A stretch of 64,000 nucleotides of DNA, from positions 17,085,501 through 17,149,500 of the forward strand of contig CM065378.1 of the NCBI GenBank assembly GCA_033060915.1, given 5' to 3'. A program made the position numbers and the translations under genes. The notes beneath the pieces are model-generated. The model did not search any database. It had not been told where the DNA came from and saw only the letters and a program-made list of their open reading frames with translations. The DNA comes from Euryodendron excelsum. Lineage: Eukaryota; Streptophyta; Magnoliopsida; Ericales; Pentaphylacaceae. Below, piece after piece: positions 22,359 to 34,269 of the stretch; the first letter of the stretch is position 1, and every line of letters begins with the position of its first letter.

Positions 22359-22375
22359 TCCCACAGACGGCGCCA
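22359..22375 (-). other. Primer-binding site of Tat element
   Basis: Two bases inside the 5' LTR, the minus strand reads TGGCGCCGTCTGTGGGA. The first nine bases match the complement of a tRNA ending CGGCGCCA, as in tRNA-Asp. The identity of the primer tRNA is inferred from this core only. Confidence 0.75.
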
Positions 22376-22377
22376 AC

Positions 22378-22931
22378 TAATGATGCAATGAACTGGTACG
22401 TCTTTCCCAACCTCTGGTGCAACTTGTCGGAGTGATGAATCCTCTTGCCTGGAACACTGGTGTGGTGCTTGCCAAAGACACTCTGATGCCAAAGTTAGGC
22501 CAAGAAGAAATGGACAGAATTACAGTATTTAGGGTGGTGTAAAATTGTACCTTCCTGGAGTTGATGATTGTCCTTCTTATAGGAGTGTTAGCTTGGATTG
22601 TGGGCACCTTCATGGGTCAGCTAATCGTGCCCCTAGTCATGCCTCCACTTCGTGGGGATATATCGTGTCTTGATTTTAGGTTCTATGGAACATGCCCCCG
22701 CTCGTTAGGGAACCGTTCGAATCATGGGATCGTGGGGGCTAATCACCAGGCGAGAATCTCGGAGTATTTTTATAGCGGTGTCCAATGTATCGCTAGAGCT
22801 CTGCCGCTCTTCCTGCCAGCGGACTTGACCCAGGAGGGGGAGGGGGGCCTGATCTAGAGATGCGAGCCGAGCTGGTCTGGTCTGTCCACAAAAGGGGCCA
22901 ACCAGCTGTACTTGTATTGTTTGTGTCATCA
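22378..22931 (-). repeat. 5' LTR of Tat element
   Basis: 554 bp, matching 12673-13227 throughout. On the plus strand it starts TAATGATGC and ends GTGTCATCA. The canonical TG at its plus-strand start has become TA, a G-to-A change. The duplication AAAAC follows at 22932. Confidence 0.92.
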
Positions 22932-22936
22932 AAAAC

Positions 22937-24352
22937 TAAACTACACCTTACTCGAAATACAAGCAGAGATAGATTAAGCAAGTTTGTTTTTGCCCTTGGA
23001 AAAAAAGAATTTCTTATTTTAAAATCTGTTTATGATGTTTTTGGTTGTAGCCTTTCTTTTAATTTTTTTACTTCATCGTATACTTTCTTACAAAGTTTTA
23101 GCCAAAATCAGAAGTGAGTGATATAGATATATAAAACACACACGTATATGCATCAGTTATTTTTTCTGTCCAAAATTTTGCGCTATTGCGTGGCTTCAAA
23201 CTGAAATTGCTGCACCTGAAATTTTTATCTTTCATTTTAACCTCCTTTGGTGGTGGACGGGAGTGAAGAAAGTTTGCAGTCGTAGTCGTCCACGAATAGG
23301 TACGGACATTGGACGTGATAAGAACACTACAATGAAATGGAACACAAAATGCGATGAATCCTCCGCCACCGGACGCAGCGCCGCCTGGTACGTGAAAGGT
23401 TAGTTTTTAGTTCACACGCCAATCATCAATTTTTTTAATTTATTTTGAACATTCATGATTCACTTTTCTTTCTTAATTGTTGTCTAGACACTACAAGAGT
23501 GGTCCATAAGCTTTAGCTTTTTAATTATTAAGTCATGTGCAATCAGCTTTCTCTAATTAAAGACTATTCTGCTAGTAAAAAAAAATCAAAAGATTGTGAA
23601 AGGATTCGACACCAAAACACATATTTCGATTTGTGTTCAAGATTTAGTATAAAAAGAAAAGGGTTAATGATTCAGGAAAAGAATTAAACGAGGTCAATCC
23701 TCATGAAAAAGCTTTTCCCTTGTTGTTGGATGCTCTAGACTCCTCTGGCACGTGGGAGCTGCGGCAGAGAGATAGCTAAACGTGTTTTAAGCACCTACCT
23801 ATTTGCTCTTTTTCTCCCCTCTTCTCTTCTCTTTTCTTATCATTGGATAAGGGCTGGTCTTTCTTTTTCTGAACAGGATTAAGAGGACGGCGTGGCCACC
23901 GACACAATGCACATGATCCTCTGGCCCACCCACCGTAGCTGTGCACTGTGTATTCAAGTTGAAGTGTACTCGATCGGCCCATTACGATTCGCGTATCATA
24001 CACATTGGGCCCACCATTTTCGACGTCCCATCCATGTCCATCTGAAAAACCACCACATAGGGTCCACACCAGAACAAAACAAACATAAACATATATATAC
24101 ATATACATATATATATGTGTGTGTGTATGTGTGTGCATACTGCATATATATATTGATGAAGGGCTAATTGTGAACTGGGCGGGGTTTATTGATTCATAAG
24201 GTTGATGGAATACAAGTACAAAGTGAAATTTAAAAGAATATAGCATACAATCAGATGTCATTAGCTTATTAAATTGACCTTCATCATTACAATCACGTTT
24301 CAAAGACTAGATCCAAAGGGATACAACAATGTAAATATCAACTTTGCTATAG
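22937..24352. other. Intergenic, right flank of Tat element
   Basis: AT-rich DNA between the retrotransposon and the 3' end of the hydrolase gene. It holds a microsatellite (24081-24140). The frame at 23776-24303 (-) reads mainly through that microsatellite and low-complexity DNA, so no gene is supported. Confidence 0.6.
24081..24140. repeat. Compound TA/TG microsatellite
   Basis: Imperfect ATAT/ACAT repeats run into (TG)n interrupted by ATG. It generates spurious HTHTH/YMYIY-type frames on both strands. Confidence 0.8.
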
Positions 24353-27300
24353 CTATACCTCTACGCGGTGCAAGCCCTCTTCATTTTGCCATGCACTCTC
24401 AGGCTTACTAGAAGATTCAAGGGCTCGAGATTTTGCTCTTTCTAGATGTTCCAGGAAATCCATCACCACAGGATCAGTCCAAGGAGCTCCACGAGGAGCA
24501 TCAGCCCCAGCAACCCACCCTAAATGACCCCCTTTGGGTGTAACTATCAACAAACAGTTTGGGTTTTCCTGAGATAACAGCACGTGACACAGAGTGTTAG
24601 GAAGACAAACGTCACCTTAAATCGAACAAAGCATGAAGCTAATTTAGGCACAAAACACGTGCTCAACTTTGTCTATCTTTAGAACTTTCCCTCTATCCTT
24701 TTCTCTTGTCTTTCATTATTGCTATACCTTTTACTTTAGATTCAAAAAAAAAAAAAAAAAAAAAACTCCGGCTAACATCATGTAAAAGCTTATGCACTGC
24801 CTAGCTAGTCGGTAAAAAACAGTTGCTGAGTTGAAAGTAGTCCTTTGTAAACTCTCTTCAGGACAAATTATCTCCAGGGTATGGTGCATAGTGCATACTA
24901 ATGAGAGAGAGAGAGAGAGTATATGCTGCATACCTTAATATCTTTGCGAGGGATTCCCCTAGATGGAGCAATTGGATCGTTTGCAGCCTGTGAACCATTG
25001 AATGCAACATGTTATAGAGCAAGTAACGAATTTTCATAATTTTTCATGTTTTGCTTTTCATAGAAACTTGGCAAGTGGTACAACTCAACATATGATTTCT
25101 AATGATCTGAGAGTAGTCTCCCTTGTGATTCTTAACTCAAATAAAAATGTATCCTAAGAGCTGAACCATCTGTAGAGCATTTATTTCTTCTTCTTCCCTT
25201 TCCCTCTCATAAACCGCAAGTATTTTACAGAATAGTGTATGTGAAAAGAAGTGGTCAAAGGTCAATGAGATTCAAGCAACAATTGGTGGATATAATTAAG
25301 TTACCTACTTGAACCATTAAGTTTTATGCAGAGTACTTGAATGGATGGAAGTTTTTCTAATAAAAACCACACACTCACAGGCTATTGGTCAAATATCTTA
25401 ATAACGACAATTCTACAATTCCCTTACATTGTATGGATGACATTAGATCCCCATAGATCAAATGATCTGCCACTTATCTTTCTCCAATAGGTAAATCTAA
25501 AATATCAAAAACTAAAAATTTTCCAGCTGTGCGTAATCAGAAACAAATCTTTGATCCCCACATATATGACCAACGTAGACCGTTTACAAGCCTCGGCAAA
25601 GAACTGGACCTACCAAAAATCCTAAACCAAACTATTATTGCCGTGCTAAAATGGAGAAGCCTTACCATTTTCAAAATGAATACGAATCTAAGAACAGTCA
25701 CAAAGTTTAACAGGACTGTAGGCACTAACATTGACATTGCAATCTTTGGCAAAACTAGACAGGCATACTTTTTCATTGACTCACCCTCTATGCCAACTGG
25801 CAAGCTTTGGTCTGGGAAACCTTTACCATCTAAACACACAATATGGCTTCTTCCTGTCAGCTTTACCTCTATAATTTTTCGGATTACTTATGCCTGTCAT
25901 TTTCATTGGAAAACCCATGGTCTGCTCATCATCTTCAAATGTACCCCCAAAGATGAGCAAAGGTTAATTTGTCAAAATTGCTATTGCAGTTTATCAGTTA
26001 ATGAGGTTCAGAGGTTTCATAAATAATAATATGAGACGTGGTAAAGAAATATTACCTGTATGCAAAGCAAAGGTGTGCACACGTGTTTAATGGAATCTGA
26101 ACTGCTCGAGTTAGAGTAGTAGTCATCCACCGACTTGAAACCAAATGAAACTGCAAGATTTTATAAAGAAATTGTCAGCAGACAGCATGATGAACACAAG
26201 CAATGCCGTTTTAAATAATTTGTGAAATATACCAATTTGCGAAATATACCTCGGGTTAGACCCTCATCAAATTCCCTGACAGACTTGGCATTGGCAGCCG
26301 ATTGGATATTATATTCACCTCCCATGTCTTCAAAAAGAAGAGCATGCCTAGAAGAAAACATGATCATTCCAGTAAAACAGTCTGCAAATAGATATTTGAA
26401 TTGTAACATATTCAGAAAGTAAAGGCAATCTACTTATCACAAGATTACTTCTTGAAAATTGTGCAGAGAGCATTAGCAAGAGCTTTGTCATAAACAATGT
26501 TAAAGCCCTTACGAAAATCCTCGTCTGCAATTACCAAATTGAAAGGATTACACAAGGACACAGCACCAGAAAGAGGGCAATTATGAGTTTCCTGCAGCAA
26601 GATAAACACAGAATGAAATAGAAGAAATGTAATAAAGAGGAAAATGTGAAAAACAAAATCCAGCCATAAGGGATAGCTCCTCGGAACTAACTCAACAGAA
26701 TATAACAAAGCCATAGCATCAATTAAAGCCAATGTCCAACATAATGATTGCATCATCAAGAAAACTAAGACTTGCAGAACAAATCCTCAAATAAACTGGT
26801 GATCTCAATTTAACTCAACAAGGATTCACAATTCCCCTTCCACATTGGAACACAGAGATTCTATCCCAATTTTCTGCAGTACATATTTGTAATTCCTCTT
26901 CTAAAAACTATACTGGTTACATCAGATTCCTGTTGTTAGTAGCAGTAGAATCCTGATGACTCTCAAACCCACTTATCACTTTTCACCACCACATGGCCTT
27001 TTGCTTTCTGCTTTTCCCTTGCTCTTGCAAAGCCTTCAATTTGATCCACATGATGTGATGAAAAATGGATTGGCCATAGAGCATTCATACACTAAAGGGT
27101 AAAATACACTTTGCACCACTCTCGCACTTTAGACCGAATCTCACTTTTGAACCTACACTTTCAATCTAGGAAGCACGGACACTACGTTGAAGGAGCCGTA
27201 CCCGTGTCGGACACTTGTTGGACACCGACACACGTGGGACACTCCATTCTATGTGTCCAATTATTTATTTATTTATTTTTACATGGACACTCCACGGACA

Positions 27301-30300
27301 TGGCTTGGACACACATGTCTTGTTTTGGACACTTTAGGGACACGCGGTGTCTCAACTATAAATTTTGAAACTAATTGTTGGTTCGAAAAGAAGAAAAAAA
27401 ACAAGAAGAAGAAGAAAAACAAGTATGCTATGATGATGGATAGTTGATTAAGTGTAATGACGTTTTAATATTTTTGGTAGTTTGTGACTATATAGTATTG
27501 TGTATTGATAGAACAACTTTTTTGTTGTTAATGTATGTTAATGTGTTTGTTTACTTTATATTTTTTATAGAATATAATTGACTAATTATGAATTTGTTGC
27601 CGATTAAGTAGTGAAATGTGTTCTTTTTTTATTTTTAATTCATGTAATCTTCTATATTTTTCACTTCTTTTGTATAATATTTATATGTATAACATATAAG
27701 GAATATAAAAATATAGTCTTTTGTCGTGTTCCTGCCGTGTCGTGTCCAGAATTTTTTAAAACTTGCCTTGTCAGCGTGTCCGACACTTGTGTCCGTGTCT
27801 GTGTCTGTGTCCGTGCTTCTTAGCTTTCAATTATAACAATTAAGCCCTTGTGCTTTTAAATTGTTGCAATGTCATCCTCCCATAAGCTTTTATTAGTGCA
27901 ATTGACCGTCAATAGCCCATGGCCCTTTTTCAAGGATAAAAATGTATTCTCATACTATTTTAACACCCAAACGCCTTCAATCCTCCTTCACTTAAGATGA
28001 TTTGAGAGTATTTTACAACTCTAATTTCGTTTTATTCGTAGAATGACTATAAAAAGTTTACCAATTACTGTAAGCAAGTTTAGAAACTAAATGATTGGGT
28101 AAAATAACATCAGTTAGTGTGAAAATACATTTTTGCCCTTCAAAAAAGCCACATGAAACACGCAGGACTTTTGGTCATCAAATACACAAACGAAAGCTTA
28201 TAGAAGGATGACATTGTAACAAATTAGAAGTATAGGGGCTCAATTATTACAATTGAAATTGTTACAATTGAAAGTGCAGATCTTGAAATGGGATTCGGTG
28301 GAAAGTATAAGAGTACAAAGTGCATTTTACTCCACACTAAAATATGGATTAGGAATTTATTAAGTTTGAATGGGCTGAGTAGTATGATAATTGTTGCAAT
28401 TGTTTGTTGATTTTTTCTTGCTCCTACTGGCATGTTGTTACTGTTTGGTAGTTAGAGAGACTCTAGTTGATTTCTGAAGAGAATCAAAAAAGTTTCGTAA
28501 TTGAGATCAAGTCAAAAAATCCCAGCAGTCAGTCTCATCTGTCATCCCATTGTACAATAAGAAAATACTTGCCCATGAGAAAGGCACTGGATATGTGGAA
28601 GCTACAAATGAAAGCAAGCTTTGACTGACATTTAAATATCAAAATTCATGTGAATGGATAATAACTGATTCACACAGACACAGAAAATGTGAAATTTGAA
28701 AAAAGAAAGCGACTAACTGTTCGAAGTAAGAAAACAACGTAAACTCAAAGATTCTAAAGACCTTCAGTAACACATTTACTTCTAGTGACCCTACACTAAA
28801 AAAAAGCATGCACTTTGTGCATGTGTGGACTGTTTCTAAGAGATACTTGAAAGATAATGAATTCGGATTAGTTCAACTGACAATGCATAAATTGGCTTAG
28901 TCATTTAAAGGACAGAGCTGGAGCACTTTTAACCCAACGCAACAAAAGGAAGAGGAAAAAAACAAATAGAGATTACTGTCCTTCAGTTGCCCTACCTGAC
29001 CCAAATATCGAACAAGAATGTTTGCTCCAAGAGACCAACCAGCAGCATATAAATTGGCATTTGGGTACTTAGTGGCAACATGTGCCACAACTTCACGAAG
29101 ATCTTCTAGAAATGAAGCTGAATAGAACTGCATATCAGCCAGTGTTATGAAATAAACCACGAAATATATGAAAACACTTAACTGAATACAAATTGCATAA
29201 CTTAGTTAAGAAAGCTTGTTTTATCAAATTGGGGTGGAGAGGTTTAACTACAAATAATTTCCTCACATTTTACATTTTTTTCTGCATTATAGCCCCAAGA
29301 ATAGGCAAAATAAAAATGGACATCAACTTGAATTATGTTTTACTACACCAGCCCCAAGCATGACTATGGGTTTTCCCTCCTTTGTATACTTCACCTATGA
29401 CAATCCATGAGAGAGGCATTATGATGCCGGCTTATAGGGGTTTTAACATGCTATACCTCAATCCAGAATGAGCTTGCAACGCAAGTATTTTAGGATAAAA
29501 AATTGTCATTATTAAGATATATTTTTGGCTCAAAATTTTTTTACCAGGGAAGTATAATTTCACAAAACAAAGCTAATCACTTTCCAATTTCGATGATTAA
29601 GTACCTGAGGAGTGGTGACAGGGCTATCTGCACAGCCACGACTATTGAAGACAACAACTCGCCATCCTTTGTTTCTGGCTCTTACTAGCATATGCCTCAC
29701 GTAAGTATCCTCGCTCCCTCCCGTTAGACCTGGCTGCAACTATCCATTATAAGCACTATATATCCACAACATGTAATCACAAAATGAGGTCTTTAATGGA
29801 CAAAGAATATAATCAAGTTTCTTCAGATAAATCCCAACACTTGCTGTGTTTGGCAGCATGGAATTTCAATTGGAGGCTCTCTCAGATTAAATTTTGAATA
29901 ATCCATTCGGAATTGGAGGCTATCTCAGTTTAAATTTTGAATTAAGATGGTTCAATCCCCATTCTAAGGCCTGGATTCCATGGCGCCAAACACAATCGTC
30001 GGAGATGATATACATACTCTTACATATTTATCTTTTAAGTCAATGAGGAGCTCGGAACACTGACCAGTAAAATCAGGGTAGGCGAGTCTTCGGGCAGGCG
30101 ACGATCGTCGCCGGAGACCCAATCGAGAGCGACGGCGCCATTGTCTTTCGTCCTGAGACACTCGCGCCGGAAGCGGACGTGGGGAAGAGAGCGATAGAAG
30201 GCGGCGAAAATGGTCTCAACGTGCCGATTCCAACCAACAATAGGATATGGTTCGTACGGACGGTCGAGGGTTTTGAATGCGGGTAGGAAGGAGTCCCGAG

Positions 30301-30460
30301 CTCCGCCGACGACTTCGAATGATGGGTGGGGGTGGCGGTCGTCCGGCATTGCGACAGCGGCGTTGGTGTTGGAGAGGACGGCGGCCGGGGTGAGGCGTCG
30401 GATGTGACGAAAGGAGGTATGAGGAGGGGGGGTTGCAGAGCCAAAGGAGGCTCTCGCCAT
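24353..30460 (-). CDS. Alpha/beta-hydrolase, EMB8/YheT (ABHD1/3) type, eight exons
   Basis: Serine hydrolase of the embryogenesis-associated EMB8-like family; substrate unknown, esterase/lipase role inferred. Exons on the minus strand: 30065-30460, 29605-29733, 28996-29127, 26449-26591, 26250-26347, 26056-26150, 24934-24987, 24353-24568. All introns are GT-AG, phases agree, and the total is 1263 nt (420 codons plus stop). PGLTGGSEDTYVRHM opens exon 2. The nucleophile elbow GWSLGANI (Ser207) is in exon 3. LSGAVSLCNPFNL follows in exon 4. ANDPIAP (Asp335) is in exon 7 and KGGHLGW (His364) in exon 8, completing the Ser-Asp-His triad. The first 50 residues are low in acids, Ser/Pro/Arg-rich and could be an organelle transit peptide. 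The start at 30460 gives the longest in-frame N-terminus. Introns 3 (2.4 kb) and 6 (1.07 kb) are long; intron 3 contains nested MITEs. No frame damage seen. Confidence 0.93.
27097..28333. mobile_element. Long-TIR MITE in hydrolase intron 3, split by a second element
   Basis: The left arm begins GGGTAAAATACACTTTGCAC. The right arm, read inverted, begins GGAGTAAAATGCACTTTGTA. The arms stay alignable inward for more than 150 bp, including the ACCGAATC, CACTTTCAATT and AATGTCATCC blocks. The flanks ACACTAAA (27089-27096 and 28334-28341) are an 8-bp duplication. Without the nested insert the element is about 570 bp. No coding capacity. Superfamily is uncertain (hAT-like by TSD size). Confidence 0.85.
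27166..27823. mobile_element. Non-autonomous hAT-like element nested in the MITE
   Basis: A 658-bp element with 17-bp terminal inverted repeats: CTAGGAAGCACGGACAC on the left, and the right end inverted reads CTAAGAAGCACGGACAC (16/17). It is flanked by the 8-bp duplication CTTTCAAT (27158-27165 and 27824-27831). GGACAC/GTGTCC motifs repeat many times just inside both ends, as in hAT subterminal regions. Removing it with one duplication copy restores the left arm of the host MITE. No transposase remains. Confidence 0.87.
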
Positions 30461-31207
30461 TGGTGGGGGGCTTTTTGTTTTGTTCCAAGGAAGGTCATGA
30501 GTGGCTGATGGAGAACCAGGTAAAAGAATATTCTGTCGTGACGCAGTGCATTTTGGTTTCGGACCACCTATCCCAAACCTAAGCCAATACTACTTTTAAC
30601 GGTCCAGTTTCAAAGGTAAGAACGCAATTGGCAACCATTGCAATATAAAAATACCACCCAGAACAGCAGCGACACCAATTAATTTATTATATAGTTAATA
30701 ATTATGTTGCTAGTAAGAAAAAATTAAATTAAACGTGTTAGGCATTTAAGAAATCTTTGAATAATAGTACACTCAACTATTGGTGTCGGTGGATTCTTGC
30801 AAAAAAAAATTTCCTTTTTTTATCTTTTATTCTTTAAAAGTCATTTAGATAATGTTTTGAAACTCAAACCGTTAAGTAAATTGAAAAAGATTTTACGTTA
30901 CACGTTATTATTAATTCAATCGTTGGATCAATTGAAATTAAACTGTAATATAATAAATATATAAAATATATGAAAATAAATAAATAAAATAAGTAGTAAA
31001 ATTTTTAAAAAAATTTCCTAAAACCACAAATTTTGTTAAATGTAAGTTATAATAAATTATATTTTTTATAACAACCAAACATTATATATAAATAACTTTG
31101 CCAAATAAAATGATAAACAAGTAACAAGCTCGCTTCCCTAGTTTAATTTTTAGTTGCATCAAAAAGTGTGGACATAAAAGCACTTGGGAGCTCAACCAAC
31201 CCATTTC
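30461..31207. other. Upstream region of hydrolase gene
   Basis: GC-rich near the start codon, then AT-rich beyond 30650. No obvious TATA box was chosen. The overlapping frames at 30073-30567 on both strands are shadows of GC-rich exon 1. Confidence 0.5.
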
Positions 31208-31630
31208 ACCTTCTTGTCGTTTGAGCAAAAATTAAAGAACTCTTTTGTAGTTTAAAAGTGAACATATAACCTCCTTGTAGTTTAAATTTATCTGTAAAAT
31301 AGACAAAAATTATTAGATTTAATTAAAATTTTGTTATAAGAGTATTTTTGTTATTTTATCTCTCTAAATTAGATCATCAAAAAGACAATTTGATCTTTTT
31401 ATGTCAAAATAAAAGGTTGTCTTTCGAGTTTTTTTTATTATTTTACGAAATCGTCTTTTTGATGCTCTAATTTAAAGATATAAAATGACAAATATATCTC
31501 TATGACAGAATTTTTATTAAATCTAACAATTTTTATTCATTTTGTAGGTAAGTCTAAATCACAAAGGAGTCATGTGTTTACTTTTAAACTACATGAAATC
31601 ATTTATTTTTTACTCAAACTACAGTGAGGT
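31208..31630. mobile_element. Long-TIR MITE, about 420 bp
   Basis: The left arm starts ACCTTCTTGTCGTTTGAGCA. The right arm inverted starts ACCTCACTGTAGTTTGAGTA. The arms pair imperfectly for about 190 bp (blocks TGTAGTTTAAAAGT, AAAAATT.TTAGATTTAAT, ATCAAAAAGAC) around a short centre near 31400-31430. No coding sequence. A clean target duplication was not identified, so the outer ends may be off by several bases. Confidence 0.75.
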
Positions 31631-32576
31631 AAAGTATTATTATCCCTTTTTTATTTCTTGGTTGAAAGATTGTTGCATTGAAGATCTCTGCAGCTGTTCC
31701 TAAATACTTTCAAAACTTGAACCTCTGGAAGCAAGACCCAGATGAAAGGCAACCACAGAAGCCTTTCTCATTGGGTTTCAAAACATTGCACAAAAAACGT
31801 GAAGGCAAAAAAGAATTAAACTTAAAACTTCATGTCTACTCGACCACAACAATTGAGACATGCATTTGGGTCGAAGGCTTATTCTCCATCAGGTTTTGTC
31901 TCCTTGTTCTCTGCCTGGGCTTTTCCCTCTGCTTTGGTTCAGTTTTTCCATTTGACACTAACACAGATATTTCTTCTGTCACGAGAGAGAGGAGAAGGGA
32001 TGAGAGGAATAATTGGGTTGGGTTGGACTCAAAGTGATTGGATTGTGGAGAACAAGTGATGAACAGCAGCAATAGCTTGGAATGAAGGGCTTAAGAAGTT
32101 TTGATTTCAATCCTGAGTTCCGAAAAAAAATCGAATATTTCTTGTTGTTTAAAATCGGCCGGTTACATTGAATTGGCTTCAGTTCTACCGGTTTGCCGAT
32201 TTAACAGGCGGTTTCAGCGGTTTTTACAAAATAAAATGGTTTTCTTCTAGGAACGGATTCTGGGGTTCATTCGGACATTTCACTGGCCCGGTTTTCGGTT
32301 CTACCGGTTGAACCGGCCAGTCCGGTCCTATTCAATTTTTAAAACAGTGCTGGGAGGAGTAAACCCACTGTTAGGAGCTATGGCATTGATCAACTACGCT
32401 CTTTTATAACTATTTTTTTTCTTCGTTCGTCAGGCTATGAGATTTGTCCAAGTCAACTTACTCGACTAAATTTTTTCTTTCATTTAGTCAAAGTTAGACC
32501 TCTAATGTTAAAATTAGGAGATTCACAAGAGATAAATTTCTTGTAATTAAACTCCAAAGAGTTACCAAGTTTCAAA
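31631..32576. other. Intergenic, unrecognised open frame
   Basis: The frame 31678-32037 (+) starts with ISAAVPKYFQNLNLWK and is not recognised; it has no stop-free homologous context that I can identify. The rest is AT-rich apart from the CCGGTT-rich patch at 32145-32345. Confidence 0.4.
32145..32345. repeat. ACCGGTT-rich repeat, probable MITE fragment
   Basis: Several copies of CCGGTT/AACCGG occur, including GGCCGGTTAC near the left and GTTGAACCGGCCAGTCCGGT near the right, bracketed by TTTAAAA on both sides. Similar CCGGTT-rich non-autonomous transposons are common in plants. Exact ends and duplication were not established. Confidence 0.5.
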
Positions 32577-32930
32577 CACTACAACAAAAATGAGCTTTGC
32601 TTGCACTTTTAAAATGTCGGGAAAATGCAAAAAAATGCGGGTAAAACTTTTCTTGGCATTTTTAGCGGCGCTTTACTAAAACGCCGATGATGTCGATGTT
32701 GAGAACACTTTCCTGCATTTTTATAATTTTTCCCGGCATTTTTTTATCCCGACGTTTTGTTATCTACATTTTAAAGCGTCAAAAATAACTAATTGTTAGC
32801 ACCATTTTCTAGTTAGCAAGTTTTAACGCCATTTTAAAAAGCACCGGTAAAGTTTTATAAATTGCCGGTAAAGGTAGGAATTAGCGGCGCTTTTAAAAAC
32901 GCTGATAAAAGTCTAAATTACTAAAAATAA

Positions 32931-34264
32931 ATAAAAACTCATTTGTGCTCGTATTTCTCTGCTAATATATCCAATAATTATTAAAATGTAAATTGAAGAG
33001 AAAGCAGCTTAGAAATTTGATTGTCAAGGCCAAAAGAAGACGACAAAAGTAATCAACATCTAAAAAATCAGAAAACTTTGGCAGATTATAATCATCTCTC
33101 AAACTAATAGCAAGCCACCCACTATTCCTTGCGCAATTATATCTAAATCACAAATTCTTCAAGATCTACAGTACTTGATAGCTCAAAGTATCTAACATAT
33201 CTCAACTACTTTAAATTCAATTGCAATATAAAAATTTTAAAGAAAAAACTACCAATCAAGTGTAACATACTCCATAAAAATTGTACATGAGGGAGAGGAA
33301 ACAACTATCGGGCAACCAAAGATGAGAGGATGAAGATCATATATTTAAACAACCGAGATGCAAAAATAATTCTTAAATTATCCTTAGACTATAGCAAAAT
33401 TTGAACTTTGAATCAAGTTTGCTCTAAATATTCTTTTAACCCAGGCTTCGTTTTATCCCTGAATAGAACAAAACATTTCAAACAATCAAAAACATCACTA
33501 AACATTATAATGAAACATCACTGGACATTTCAATATGTTAGAAAAGCATGTTTAGATATTTCCAGTGCTTAAGGCAAACTATATAGCAAAAGTCCCATAA
33601 CTTCTTTGTTGTGTTGGCAAACTACAGAGTACATCTTAATGAGGTGGTCTGATGGCATGTTTTCCTCTTTTTTTTTTTTTTTTTTTAATTAGAGGGAGGT
33701 TAACAAACTGAATAAGTAAACCTTAATATTGTGGCCCAAGGAATAACAACTCAAAAATAAAGAAAACGCAATTCTAACTTACATTTTCACTTTATAAGTT
33801 TCCCAATAAACAAGGACTCAGCTCTTTTCAGCCAAATAATTCTCAAGAGCTAGCTCCTTTTTCTTCTCTTTGAAACATAGTATAAAAAAAAAAGCACAAT
33901 TAAACAAAAAAAGGAGAAAACTCTAAAGACAGTAGGATTGTATGTATATCTCTTCATTCTCACAAAAATGGAGAAACAAATTTCCACCTAATTTTTGGGC
34001 CAAAATCTCTAGTTTTAACGTCATTTCAAGAAAATTAAATAATTCTTCTAGAAAGACGTAATACCTGCGACCTTATAGCATTTTCCTAACAAGTTCATCA
34101 TCAACCATGTCTAATGTCAAATTAAAAGGTACTTTGTCAAAAATAAGTCTTAACAAAGCGGATAATATATACTTTGATAATTAGGATATATTAAAATTTA
34201 AGAATTGTAGATGCCAAGTTGATAAAATTACCTAAAAAACCAAAGTTGAAGAAGACAACGGGAT
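32931..34264. other. Non-coding DNA inside the presumed CACTA element
   Basis: AT-rich DNA with poly-T and poly-A runs. No open frame of note and no transposase motif. Confidence 0.5.
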
Positions 34265-34269
34265 AGCAG

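Larger units (their letters stand above)
12673..22931 (-). mobile_element. Ty3/gypsy Tat-lineage LTR retrotransposon, full length, decayed
   Basis: A 10.26-kb element oriented on the minus strand. It is flanked by the 5-bp duplication AAAAC (12668-12672 and 22932-22936) and bounded by LTRs of about 555 bp. In element order: 5' LTR (22378-22931), PBS, gag, protease, RT with RNase H, a second archaeal-type RNase H, integrase, a minisatellite, an oppositely oriented extra gene (aORF), PPT, and 3' LTR (12673-13227). The dual RNase H and antisense extra ORF between pol and the 3' LTR are known Tat-lineage traits. By eye the two LTRs differ at about 40 positions, mostly transitions (about 93% identity), so the insertion is not recent. 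Every coding domain carries stops or shifts, so it is not autonomous now. Confidence 0.93.

Noticed and set aside
23776..24303. 175-codon minus-strand frame as downstream gene
   Set aside because: Spans a microsatellite and low-complexity DNA and has no recognisable domain.
25529..26026. 165-codon plus-strand frame
   Set aside because: Lies in intron 6 of the hydrolase gene, has no recognised motif, and has a competing frame on the other strand.
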